From Magicicada septendecula (taxonomy: Eukaryota; Arthropoda; Insecta; Hemiptera; Cicadidae), in NCBI GenBank assembly GCA_034769895.1, contig CM068373.1:279961158-280025157 (forward strand): a DNA stretch of 64,000 nucleotides, written 5' to 3'. Shown here piece after piece: positions 1-10,364 of the stretch. How positions within the stretch are numbered: position 1 is the first letter of the stretch; each line of letters starts with the position of its first letter. The position numbers were made by a program, and so were the translations under genes. The notes beneath the pieces were generated by a model. The model had not been told where the DNA came from, did no database searches, and saw only the letters and a program-made list of their open reading frames with translations.

Positions 1-2473
1 TTTAGTGTATTCTGGTGAAGTGTTCAGTGTAAACTTGCGTTAGTTAGGTTATTTTCTATTTGTTCAACTATTACGGTTAAGCTTTCAAGTTGCGGTTAGG
101 TTTGTAGAGTAAATCAGTTGTAATATGATGTTTTACTGTTTACTGTCACTCGTTTAGTGAAGTTAAAGGTTTGTTTTCACTATTGTCGTGAATGTTTTTA
201 TAGTATTGGCTTCAAAAAGTGTTTAATTTGTCTAACTCTCGTTCACTGATTTCAATGGCTAAAACGTTAGCTTCATGTTCGACTCGGTTTAAAGAACGTT
301 TTTGTCACACACCTATTCAGCTTGATATTCAACAAAAGACTAATTAACTTGGTCATAAATCTTGCCCAGTTAATCCTTGAAAAAGTATTGTTAACATTTT
401 TCGATTTCATACACATTAGAAAATATTACATTATATATGGAATTTTTCTATTTTATTCCTTACTTTTATGAATTATTAATCTTATTATTAGTTTAATCAT
501 CTTATTCCCTTTAAATTGATGTATTATAGTCCATATCTGTAGACATTTTGTGGAAATTAACAAATTTTGTTCACACTTTGGAAATATAGGCTCAAAATTG
601 GATTTCCGTTTTTATATAAAATTCCTTCCATTTTAAATATTATTAATACTATTATAATAAATTTTAATTAGTCATATTTCTCTTCCTTTCCTTAAAATAC
701 ATATAAATTACACCTTTGAACTGGTTTTTTGTGTTAATTTGTAGATTTGATATTGCTCTCTAAAATTAATTAATTTATATATTTTGACAATTTACAAAAT
801 GTTAAGGTATATTTCCTTATTGTCATTTTAATTCATAGGATCATTCCTAGTAGTAGTTAATTGTGTTATCTTATATAAATCTGGGTAGTTTACAGGATTT
901 ATTAGTGAATTATACTATTTTATATTGGTTCTCTGATTTCACCAAATGGCCTAGATTTTAGAATTTTATATTTCTTTCTTTCTCAATAAATTAAACTTGA
1001 TTCCTCCTCTGACTTTACATAACTACAATTATATGAAAATAACATGATCTATAACTTATTGTTTTGTGTAGTAGTTAATTAACACTACAGTTATTAAAAT
1101 AATTAATTATGAACATTGTTTAGTAATCTGCACAATTTAACATATTGCAGATACAGCTTAAACATATCTCTTTTGACTATTTTCAATCTAACATAGCATA
1201 CCTTTTAGTACATTATTACTGGTATGTAGGTTATTATTTATCAAACATAATTCTTTTTTAAAACACATAACATAAATCTTATTTTCTAATAACCCTACAA
1301 ATACATTTATTTAATACATTGATTTTAGGACTGTGAAATAACAGTCTATCTAAACATGTTACACTTATACATACTATATTAGTACCATTCCTTTTTGGTT
1401 TAAATCATTATTATTGTGATTCCCCACATCAGCAAACATTAATTCCCATACTCTATTTATTATCATCCTTTTTTACAAAGGTCTTTTAAATAAGGATTTA
1501 CATAAAAATAATAAAATACTGGAAACCTTCCATTTTATTATTTTATCATGCTGGTTATTATTAGACTTTAAAGTTGTGATATAGCATACTACTAAGTTAT
1601 AGTATCACCAACTTTAAGTTTATTGCATTTTTTTAAAAAACACTTATACAAATTCACTTTCACTGTTGGTTCTGATATTCTGAGTCTTATTATCTCAGAC
1701 CAGACCTTTAGTCATCATGGACCGTTAAGACTAGTTTATTTTCTTTATTACACAATAGCTTTAGCCGGTGCACTTCTTATAACGCTATACAACACTTTAG
1801 TTTTCTCAATAATTACATTTTTATAAGATTTTGGGGATGTTATACTTTCTTTGGCATAGTTTTTGTGGGTTTGGGATTGATAGTAGTTTATATAATAATA
1901 GGCTTTACTACGGTGTTTCTTTCATACTATGTCTTCCTCTCCTCCTGTCTTCCTTCTTGTCCTTCTTCATATCTTCCTTCTGGTATTCATTCTTGTCCCT
2001 CTTCTAGTTTTCATTCTTGTCCCTCGTCTAGTCTTCACTCTTCTGTTCTTCTTTCCTCATTCTTGGGAACCAAGGTACTTGGTGTTATCACGACTGAGGT
2101 TTAGTTTGGAGTATTGAATTTCTTCACTGAACTGACTTTATTCTTCTATTTGTTTTTAGAGTATTTTGGTATTCACCACTCTTTGATTGAGTCTCTTTTT
2201 TCGGGATATTGTCTTATGTAACTGGTTTACTGCTCTGAGCTTCCTGGGTAACGTACTGGTATTATTTATGAGTTGATGAGTTGCTTCAATACTTTCTTTG
2301 GTTTCTTTTAACAGTGGTTTTTATATATTATGTAGTGAGGATTTTTATCTTATTGTGTTTCATTCCTCTGATTTATTTAAATGTCATTTAATATTATTAC
2401 AACATTTTTTGATGTAATTAAATTTTATCATTTCATATGATTTACAATGTAGTGGATTTTCTGTCACGCTACA
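1..2473 (-). repeat. 3' LTR of Element 1 (truncated by window edge)
   Basis: Base 1 aligns with 11201 and base 2473 with 13674 of the other LTR, so about 836 bp of this copy lie outside the window. It ends at the internal boundary with GCTACA (TGTAGC on the minus strand, the usual TG...CA ends). The LTR is AT-rich. It contains a pyrimidine-rich CTTCTTGTCC-type stretch at about 1930-2055 that yields spurious Ser/Pro/Cys-rich ORFs. I see no conserved coding potential in it. Confidence 0.95.
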
Positions 2474-4617
2474 GAATGCCCTTCTCCAGAAGTAATTTTT
2501 TCAGACTATACTTGCTTTGTCTGAAACAATTGCTTATGATAATTATTCAAAGTTTGTTATTATTTTGGACTTCCTTCCATTTTAAAGTTCTCTTATTTAT
2601 ATCTGAGTTTATATCACTCTCACTTGATCTTCCTTGATAGTAATAGTCTTCTGAGTTTCATATTTATTATTTCATTTTTATATTTCTTCTTAGTATTTTC
2701 TCCTTGGGATATTTTCTCCCTATCGTTCCCTACTTTGTGAGCTGGTTCAGTTCAGAGAGGCACTGTACACTACTTTCCTCTGCTGTCCAATACTTCACAC
2801 ATATTTGAGTACAGAGGCAAATCATCTCTGCTCAAAAAATATATTAATCCTGCTGGAATTATCATCAGACAGATTAAAAAAAATTATTCAGAATAGTACA
2901 CATTTGTTACTATTTAAAAAAAATATCTTTGGGATACTTCACTTATTACTTATTATACTTCTCAGAGATTTTAATATTTCTATCTCAGTTGTTCATCTGA
3001 CTTATTATCTGGATGTTTCTTTCATTTGATATTATGGTAGGAAGCTCTTCTATTATTATCTTTTTATACTTTTATTATCATATAAATCTTTTGGTTATAA
3101 ATTCTTTATTACCTTCTGTTTCTTCATTATAATCTGCATTATTTGTAGTAGCATATCTTTGTGACATTTTTAGACTGTTTCTTGGTTCTTAAAATTTCCA
3201 CTTGTTCTATTTTCTAGAATTTTTTATAACTGTCATTATCATAATTGTCATTTAATCTATAAATCATTTTATATTAATTCATTTAATTACATACATTTTT
3301 GACATTATTTTCACATTATTCCGGTCATTGCGATTATACTTGCAAGTGCTGGTTTTTTTTATTTATTTCATTATGAGGTCATATTTTCTCCTCATACCAC
3401 TTAAAGTTTCATTCTCTCATAATTCCAAAGAAGTTTTTGTACTTTATTTTATTCACTCACTTAAATCGTATTAAAGAATTTTTTCTTTTTTATTTCCTTC
3501 AACAACATTTTACGGAAAGGTTTTTACTCTTCATATTGAACTTAGACATCATTAAACTGTCTAGAATTATTTGTTTTTTGACCTTAGATGGTTTTATTTC
3601 TAAATTCTCTCCTTCTTTATTATTATATTATAGCCATAAAGTTTTTCTTAGATAATCGGTATGTAAGGTGATCTCATTTATGTTTAAAATTTTGTTGACT
3701 TATTTCAAACTCTTCTTATATTATTCTTCTTTTCAAATAATTTCTTTCAAATAATCTTTTATGTAAGATTGGCTCACACCTTTTTAGAATTTTGGGGTTT
3801 TTATGTTTTTAAACTTCTTCTCTTCTATTCTAGCCATAAAGTTTTTTCACATTTTCTTGGTATGTAAGGTGAACTTACACCTTTTTAGAATTTAGAGGTT
3901 TTATGTTTTTTAAAACTTCTTTTCTTCTATTCTAGCCATAAAGTTTTTTCATATTTTCTTGGTATGTAAGGTGAACTTACTTATTTTTTGAATTTAGTTG
4001 TTTTTTTGTTTTTAAACTTCTTCTCTTCTATTCTAGCCATAAAGTTTTTTCATATTTTCTTGGTATGTAAGGTGAACTTACTTATTTTTTGAATTTAGTT
4101 GATTTTATGTTTTTTAAACTTCTTCTCTTCTATTCTAGCCATAAAGTTTTTTCATATTTTCTTGGTATGTAAGGTGAACTTACTTATTTTTTGAATTTAG
4201 TTGATTTTATGTTTTTTAAACTTCTTCTCTTCTATTGTAGCCATAAAGTTTTTTTTCACATTTTCTTGGTATGTAAGATGAACTTACTTATTTTTTAGAA
4301 ATTAGAGGATTTTATGTTTTTTAAAACTTCTCTTCTTCTATTCTAGCCATAAAGTTTTTTCATATTTTCTTGGTATGTAAGGTGAACTTACTTATTTTTG
4401 AATTTAGTTGATTTTATGTTTTTAAACTTCTTCTCTTCTATTCTAGCCATAAAGTTTTTTCACATTTTCTTGGTATGTAAGGTGAACTTACACCTTTTTA
4501 GGATTTAGAGGATTTTATGTTTGAAACTTCTTCTCTTCTATTCTAGCCATAAAGTTTTTTCATATTTTCTTGGTATGTAAGATGAACTTACTTATTTTTT
4601 GAATTTAGTTGTATTTT
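2474..4617 (-). other. Non-coding 3' region of Element 1, with polypurine tract
   Basis: This lies between the pol stop codon and the 3' LTR on the minus strand. The 14 bases next to the LTR read GGAGAAGGGCATTC on the minus strand and are the likely polypurine tract priming plus-strand DNA synthesis. An envelope gene could sit here, but only short AT-rich chance ORFs are present. The half nearest pol is a tandem-repeat array, listed separately. Confidence 0.75.
3628..4612. repeat. Tandem array, ~100-106 bp units, in Element 1 3' region
   Basis: About nine units share TAGCCATAAAGTTTTTTC followed by TTCTTGGTATGTAAGGTGAA. The GCCATAAAG motif recurs at roughly 3631, 3835, 3936, 4036, 4138, 4241, 4347, 4446 and 4546. 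Units at the pol side are nearly identical and those toward 3630 are degenerate, which suggests expansion from the pol side. The last unit runs up to the pol stop codon. Confidence 0.85.
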
Positions 4618-7600
4618 TTAATCATAAAATTTCTTCATGGATGCCTGGTTAAAAACACCCTTGACTTTACTTGAACTTATTTCTTTGATTTCGTAGGTGT
4701 TGTTGTTATTGTCTTTTGAGACGATATAGGGACCAGTATACAGGAGCAATAACTTTTTTGTTATCCCTTCTAGGGAACTGGGTAATTCCCTATTCTTCAA
4801 CAACACCTTCTCTCCAATGGTATAATGGATAACCTTACCCATGCATTTATTGTATTTGCTCCGCCGTTTCTCCTGATCTTCGGCCACCTTATTACAAAAT
4901 TGAATTTTATTGAATTTATATTTATGTTCTCTTGGGAACTCCAAGATGTCTGCAATTTCTCTAGGGGGTTGTCTCTCGTACATTGCGGAGTATGGCGTTA
5001 TTCCTATTGCTGGATGGTAGGCCAGGTTGAGGAATTCTTCAGTGGCCTCCAAGTATTCTTGCCACCTTCTCTGCTGATCATGGCAATATGTTCTTAATAG
5101 GCGCCCTACCTCTCGTAAGACTCTTTCGGCCGGGTTACTGCTTGGGTGGTATACGGATGTCTTGTATGTGTGAACCCCCATGGATAGCAGTGTATCTCGC
5201 CATCTCCTCCCCTTGAATTGCGTTCCGTGGTCGGTTATGATCGATACCGGTCTTCCGACGGTTGGGAAGTACTGGTCGATCAGGATATTAAGAACTTTCT
5301 TCGTAGTCGCCCGATTTGCTGGGTATAGCTTTATGAACTTAGTGTAATGGTCCATAATGATGACGATATATCTGTATCGGTGGCGGCCTCCACTGCGGGG
5401 AAATGGCCCGCAGATATCCAGGAATACTTTCTCAAGTTTAAACTGTGATGTTATTGGAATCATCTGCCCTTCTCTTTTCTCGTTATTAGTTTTTACGAGT
5501 TGGCAGATGCGACAGTTTCTAATATACCTCCGTACCTTCCGATTGATGTCCTTTATATAACAGTTTTCTTCCAGGGCCTTTACCACCTTTAAAGCGCCCA
5601 TATGCCCATATCGAACATGATAACTGATCACGATCTCTTTCTCGATATGGGTTGGAATTATTACCTTCCATTCCTCCTTAAATAATGATGGTTTGGAAAA
5701 CAGGATTCCCTTATGTATAGTATAATATCGGGATATGGTTTCATCTCCTGCTTCCAATCTTGAGATAATATTAATTAATTTCGGGTCAGCTTGTTGGTGT
5801 GTGCTTAGTTGTTCTAGAACTGATTGTAGACCGGCGCTGCTGCTGAGAATATGGTACACTTTCAGAATACTCTCCTTCTCCCCCTCGAACGTTTGCTTGT
5901 CAATGTCAACTCTAGACAATACGTCCGCGACGACATTCTTCCTTCCGGGGATATACTCCCATTTCAGGTCGTACTCTTGCAGCAATAGTATCCACCACGT
6001 TAACCTTCCATGACTCAGCTTACATCTCTTAAGGAACGAGATAGATTTATGGTCTGTCCGGACGGTAACGGGATAACCAAGAATATATGTACGGAACTTT
6101 CCGCACGCGAACACGACACTCAATAACTCCTTCTCTGTCACATGATAGTTTTTCTCACTCTGGTTTAGAGCTCTGCTGGCAAAACAGATTACAAGATGCT
6201 CGCCCTCCTCATCTTCTTGATATAAAGTAGTGCCAAGGCTTATGTCACTGGCATCGCAATTAAGAAAGAAAGGCTTGTTAAAATCTGGGTGACGGAGTAT
6301 AATATGTTTAAGAAATTTTTGTTTTATGAGAGTCAATATGTTTTGTTGTTCATTACCCCAGATCCATTTATTTTTAGATGACAGTTGCGGCTGGAATCTG
6401 GCAGTCAGTTCGGAGTACTTTTCCTGGAACTTGCGGTAGTAGTTACAGAGTCCCAGGAACGACTGTAACTCCCTTCGATTCTTTGGTGTAGGAAAGTTCT
6501 GAATTGCTTCGACTTTTTCAGCCGACGGTGAGATTCCCTTATCGTTTAATATGAAGCCCAAGAATTGTATCTCTTTAGCAATAAAATGAGACTTTGCTAA
6601 CTTCAGAGTAATATTGTTTGCGGCTAGCTTCTGTAAGACATGTTCCACACGGTAGCAGTGTTCCTCCCAAGTTTCTGAGGACACTAGCAAGTCATCGACG
6701 TATACGGTGGTGAATTTTAGTGCTTCTTGGCCAAGTATTTGATCCATGCAGTGCACAAAGACTGCGACTGAGTTTACCAGTCCGAAGGGCAACCTCTTAA
6801 ACTGGTAGTTCCGCCCTTCGAATATAAAGGCCAGATACTGGCGACTCTGTGGATGTAATTCCACCTGCCAGTATCCGCACACCGTATCCCAGGTAGTGAA
6901 GTATTTGGTACCGTGGAATCGTTTTAATATCTCCTCAATCTCACCGGGCGAAGTCCTGTCATTTATGATCATCTTATTTATCTCGCGTGCATCTAAACAT
7001 AAACGGACTTGTCCGTTTTTCTTAGGAATAGCCACGATAGGACTTGTGTAAGGGGAATGGCTACTCTCTATAATGTCACGGTTAATCATTTGCTCTATTT
7101 CAGCTCTTACTGCCTGCTTTCGTGATTGCGCAATGGGGTAAGACTTCCGGTTAAAATCTACAGTGTCTCGGAATTGTAGAGTACACTGGAAATTCTTCAC
7201 TTTACCGGGCTCATCAGAAAAGACTAATTTGTATTTATTGTATATATCGATTAATTTGTTCGCTTGGTTTGTTGTTAACCCTTCTCCAGTTGTACCGCTC
7301 CGGAAATCCCTGATCTCCTGGATTTTTTGCGACCATAAATCTTCATTGGAAGTGTCGTCTATTCTCTGTTCAATTATGGATGTTGGTTGGATGTAATTGA
7401 TTTTTTGGATTTGCTGATGGATACTATCGGGAACGACTTGGTCACTACCCACCAAGTTCGCCGTCCAAGTATGTCCGTTTGAATATAGTGATAATGTTTC
7501 AGTTCTTAGGTCAATGATGGCGGAATTTCTCCTAAGCACATCACACCCGACCAGTATATTAAATGGCAGACCGCTCGCCACCAAGAATTCCATGTCTATC

Positions 7601-8022
7601 GCTATACCACAGCTCATCACACTGGCGGAGACTTGTCTACGTATAGTTTTGTTTTGTCGGCCGGTTGCTCCCAACAAAACAATATTATTCAACGGCAATG
7701 TTGGTAAAGTTCTCCCGCACTCTTGCTGTATCCTCTCCAGTTCCGTCGTATTTATTATTGATACGTTTGACCCAGTATCGATCATTAACTTGGCTGGGAT
7801 GCCTTCTACCTTGGCGTCAACATGTATAATTTCATTATTGAAGTTATTGGTGGGACTCCTGTTATCCTCTTCCAATAACTCCTGTCTGATGTCTTTCAGG
7901 TAGTTGCACCCGATGATAGTAATACGATTGTGATTATTTACGATATTGCACTCATTCTCATTATCATACCCAGTAGTCAGAAGCAGTAATGGGTTCTGGT
8001 TATTTCTTACTGCCTGTGCCCG
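4618..8022 (-). CDS. pol: Element 1 Pol polyprotein (protease, reverse transcriptase, RNase H, integrase)
   Basis: This is the enzyme part of a Ty3/gypsy Gag-Pol polyprotein that copies the element RNA into DNA and inserts it. It has no start of its own: the frame is entered by a -1 slip at 8022-8028. Numbering residues from codon 7875, the protease has DTGS at 33-36. Reverse transcriptase carries D330 and YVDD at 392-395. RNase H has D540 and D608. Integrase has a zinc-binding set (H753, H758, C788, C791) and a catalytic triad D820, D882, E917 (35-residue spacing). A GPY-type module follows (GPY at 1048-1050). No chromodomain is seen. About 1085 codons are open from 7875 to the stop, with no break. 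The array at 3628-4612 begins right after the stop. Confidence 0.95.
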   Translation of the reverse strand, partial: RAQAVRNNQNPLLLLTTGYDNENECNIVNNHNRITIIGCNYLKDIRQELLEEDNRSPTNNFNNEIIHVDAKVEGIPAKLMIDTGSNVSIINTTELERIQQECGRTLPTLPLNNIVLLGATGRQNKTIRRQVSASVMSCGIAIDMEFLVASGLPFNILVGCDVLRRNSAIIDLRTETLSLYSNGHTWTANLVGSDQVVPDSIHQQIQKINYIQPTSIIEQRIDDTSNEDLWSQKIQEIRDFRSGTTGEGLTTNQANKLIDIYNKYKLVFSDEPGKVKNFQCTLQFRDTVDFNRKSYPIAQSRKQAVRAEIEQMINRDIIESSHSPYTSPIVAIPKKNGQVRLCLDAREINKMIINDRTSPGEIEEILKRFHGTKYFTTWDTVCGYWQVELHPQSRQYLAFIFEGRNYQFKRLPFGLVNSVAVFVHCMDQILGQEALKFTTVYVDDLLVSSETWEEHCYRVEHVLQKLAANNITLKLAKSHFIAKEIQFLGFILNDKGISPSAEKVEAIQNFPTPKNRRELQSFLGLCNYYRKFQEKYSELTARFQPQLSSKNKWIWGNEQQNILTLIKQKFLKHIILRHPDFNKPFFLNCDASDISLGTTLYQEDEEGEHLVICFASRALNQSEKNYHVTEKELLSVVFACGKFRTYILGYPVTVRTDHKSISFLKRCKLSHGRLTWWILLLQEYDLKWEYIPGRKNVVADVLSRVDIDKQTFEGEKESILKVYHILSSSAGLQSVLEQLSTHQQADPKLINIISRLEAGDETISRYYTIHKGILFSKPSLFKEEWKVIIPTHIEKEIVISYHVRYGHMGALKVVKALEENCYIKDINRKVRRYIRNCRICQLVKTNNEKREGQMIPITSQFKLEKVFLDICGPFPRSGGRHRYRYIVIIMDHYTKFIKLYPANRATTKKVLNILIDQYFPTVGRPVSIITDHGTQFKGRRWRDTLLSMGVHTYKTSVYHPSSNPAERVLREVGRLLRTYCHDQQRRWQEYLEATEEFLNLAYHPAIGITPYSAMYERQPPREIADILEFPREHKYKFNKIQFCNKVAEDQEKRRSKYNKCMGKVIHYTIGEKVLLKNRELPSSLEGITKKLLLLYTGPYIVSKDNNNNTYEIKEISSSKVKGVFNQASMKKFYD

Positions 8023-8028
8023 TTTAAA
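7968..8028 (-). promoter_or_regulatory. -1 ribosomal frameshift signal (TTTAAAC plus predicted pseudoknot), gag-pol of Element 1
   Basis: In the gag frame the minus strand reads CCT TTA AAC GGG, so T TTA AAC is a canonical slippery heptamer (8022-8028). A -1 slip enters the open pol frame. After a 7-8-nt spacer, GCAGTAA (8013-8007) pairs with TTACTGC (7989-7983). The loop sequence ACCCA (7994-7990) can pair with TGGGT further on (7972-7968), giving an H-type pseudoknot. The gag stop codon TAA lies inside the first stem. Heptamer, spacing and stems are seen directly; the efficiency is unknown. Confidence 0.88.
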
Positions 8029-10295
8029 GGCTCGGCATCACTATTTCTTTGAGCCATATTATTGGATGCCTCATTCGGGATGCTCATGGTGGTTACTTGC
8101 CGATCTGTTCTATGGTCTTCTGGTCGTTCATGGTGCGACCTCTGTTCAGTGTTGTCCAAACTATTACTCCTACGCGTCGGATAGTACCTCGGTTGGTCCC
8201 GTTCTAGGCTCCTCCGCCTTTCTTCGTATCTTCGGTAATTGTTCCCTCTATGGTGGTTGAAACCTCGCTGTCTTCCATCTGTGGCCCGTATGAAGTTCAC
8301 TCTTGGGCGAGGAAACCTATTATTACTAAAATTACTATTATTGGGACCCACACGATTAGCATTATTATGGTAGGGACTATTACCATAATTGGGGCTTCTC
8401 TGACTATTTACGTTACCAGGGTTGGGATTGTGGTTACCCTGATAACCATTAGAGGGTCGATTCGGGTTTTGCTGGTTGGGACCCGTTCTATTACTGTCAT
8501 TGTAATTGGTATTATTTCCAGTATTTCCATTATTATAATTATTATTTCGCGGGTATGTCCGAACTCCTTGGTACCCATTATTTACGTGGTTCGCACCTTG
8601 GTTATTATTCTGGTACGTCCTTGGTTCGGGCCCATCACTTCTCCTACGACTCTGCCTGTAGTAATCTTCGTTCTCATAATTCTCCAGGAGTTCGGTCATT
8701 GCCTGGATGGTTTTTATCTGGCTGCCCCTCCTAGCGCGAATCACTTCCTCATCATAATGATAAGACAGCTTGTTAATTAAGCATTCCTCCGGTATGGCTG
8801 GTTCTAAGTGCTTGGCCATACACACTTTGCCGAGGAAATACGCTGTCATTGAGCTGCTGACTTGTGGTTGGTAGCGGCCGTGGCAGATATTATCTCTGAT
8901 GAGATTCTGTGTGGTCTCTGACCAGTATTTGGCCTTGAACATACTCCTGAACTGTTCATAGTTATTGATGTCGCTCCGGTTTGCCATCCACCAATGGTCA
9001 TTCACTTCCCGAAACGACTCATCAAGGATCTCTCTATTCTGGACCCATCGGTTCCCTCGGTGTTTCTCGATGTACTCCTCTATTCGTGCCAAGAACTCCA
9101 TTGGCTTCCGTTTGTATTGTCGGAAATTCAGCCATTCTCGGTTCTCTGACATGGGGAAACTGTGATATCCCGATGGTCTGTTTTTGATTGACTCTATCTC
9201 CTCCTGGCTCTGACGCATCTGTCCGGTTATGTTTACCATGGCGGCTTCCACGCCGTCGCATTTTTCTGTTACTTGGGTTCTTACTTTATTTACTTCCTCC
9301 AGAGCAAATTTCTTGGTCTCCTCAATTTTTGTTTTCTGCTGTTCTTGGACCTGAGTAATTTCCTTTGTGATTACTTCACGGACTTCCAGCACTTCGTTTT
9401 CTGTTAGCCGACATCTTTCGTCTACTTCTCGGATCTGCTGGTTAACCACCACAACTTCCTGTTCTAATTTCTTTACTATTGATTTCTTGGTCTCTGTTAT
9501 CTTTTTATTTAATTCCTCTTTGGCTAACTCAATCCTCTCGTCTAACTTATTCATATTCTCTTGGTTCGCTTCTCTTAATTCTTCTCTCAGCAGTAAATTG
9601 TCCTCTCTCAATTCTTCCCTTAATTGTTGGTTGTCACCTTCTATTTTCTTACTGGTTTCTTCCATTTTCTCTTCTAAATTCTTATTATTTTCTTCCATTT
9701 TCCTTTCCATTTTCCTACACAAGGATTGGTTGTCCTTTTTCAGGTCTTCCATCCTCTTATTCAAGGATTGATTGTTTTCCTCCATCTTATCTTCTAAATT
9801 CTTACTAGTTTCTTCAATCTTCTTATTAGTATTTTCTATCTTATGCCCCAATTCTTCCTTAGTGGATCGGTTGTCTTCCCTTAAATCTTCCTTGGTGGAA
9901 TCCATTTTGTTATTCAAGTCTTCACTCAATTTTTTACTATTTTCTTCCATACCCTTGTTATTGGAATCCATTTTTTTATTCAAGTCTTCACTCAATTTCT
10001 TATTATCTTCTTTCGTGGATTTGATTTCCTTACTCAACTGTAAGAACAGTTCCATGATCTTGTCCATTTTGCTTTCTTCAGTAGTCATAGATTTTTCTAC
10101 TTCCTTGTCTGGGACATTGGCTTCCCCTGTTTGCGTTGTTACTTCAGGTTGTTCCTCGGGTGGTTCAGGTTGTTTATGTCTCACCTGGATTGGTAACACT
10201 TCCGGATCCTCCACCGGTGTTGCCTCCTTATCCCCCATGTCCATCTCTTTCTCGGCCTCTGCCGCCCTCTTTTTCGATGTAGCTCGTCTCTGCAT
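8007..10295 (-). CDS. gag: Element 1 Gag structural protein
   Basis: A 762-residue protein forming the retroelement particle that packages element RNA. Residues about 75-365 are a long charged coiled coil made of repeated Glu/Lys/Asn-rich units such as KKLSEDLNKKMDS. Residues about 375-550 look like a capsid domain (EWLNF, EFLARIEEYIE, FRSMFKAKYW). The last 200 residues are Asn/Gly/Arg-rich and basic, as expected for RNA binding, but I see no CCHC zinc knuckle. Translation starts at ATG 10295, the first ATG after the primer-binding site, 69 bases from the LTR. The frame ends at 8007 and overlaps pol by the frameshift site. Confidence 0.92.
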   Translation of the reverse strand: MQRRATSKKRAAEAEKEMDMGDKEATPVEDPEVLPIQVRHKQPEPPEEQPEVTTQTGEANVPDKEVEKSMTTEESKMDKIMELFLQLSKEIKSTKEDNKKLSEDLNKKMDSNNKGMEENSKKLSEDLNNKMDSTKEDLREDNRSTKEELGHKIENTNKKIEETSKNLEDKMEENNQSLNKRMEDLKKDNQSLCRKMERKMEENNKNLEEKMEETSKKIEGDNQQLREELREDNLLLREELREANQENMNKLDERIELAKEELNKKITETKKSIVKKLEQEVVVVNQQIREVDERCRLTENEVLEVREVITKEITQVQEQQKTKIEETKKFALEEVNKVRTQVTEKCDGVEAAMVNITGQMRQSQEEIESIKNRPSGYHSFPMSENREWLNFRQYKRKPMEFLARIEEYIEKHRGNRWVQNREILDESFREVNDHWWMANRSDINNYEQFRSMFKAKYWSETTQNLIRDNICHGRYQPQVSSSMTAYFLGKVCMAKHLEPAIPEECLINKLSYHYDEEVIRARRGSQIKTIQAMTELLENYENEDYYRQSRRRSDGPEPRTYQNNNQGANHVNNGYQGVRTYPRNNNYNNGNTGNNTNYNDSNRTGPNQQNPNRPSNGYQGNHNPNPGNVNSQRSPNYGNSPYHNNANRVGPNNSNFSNNRFPRPRVNFIRATDGRQRGFNHHRGNNYRRYEERRRSLERDQPRYYPTRRSNSLDNTEQRSHHERPEDHRTDRQVTTMSIPNEASNNMAQRNSDAEPLNGHRQ

Positions 10296-10343
10296 CTTTC
10301 TGTTGTCTATTAATCAATCGCTGCCAAGCTTAGATTATTAAGC

Positions 10344-10361
10344 CCTCTAAGTTGGACGCCA
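10344..10361 (-). promoter_or_regulatory. Primer-binding site of Element 1
   Basis: Three bases after the 5' LTR end the minus strand reads TGGCGTCCAACTTAGAGG, the standard TGG start of a tRNA primer-binding site. The related copy at 25336 has TGACGAACCCAACGC in the same place, so the site has diverged. I cannot assign the tRNA. Confidence 0.7.
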
Positions 10362-10364
10362 CTT

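Noticed and set aside
1623..3655. Small plus-strand ORFs in the left LTR and 3' region of Element 1, repeated at 12824-13318 and 28100-28372
   Set aside because: They recur only because the LTR recurs, lie in AT-rich or CTT-rich sequence, differ in frame between copies, and have no recognisable domain.
3628..4612. Repeat array considered as CRISPR
   Set aside because: Units are contiguous ~100-bp tandem repeats without unique spacers, inside a eukaryotic retrotransposon.
7514..9808. Plus-strand ORFs opposite Element 1 pol and gag
   Set aside because: Complement shadows; the minus-strand frames carry the protease, RT, integrase and coiled-coil signatures.
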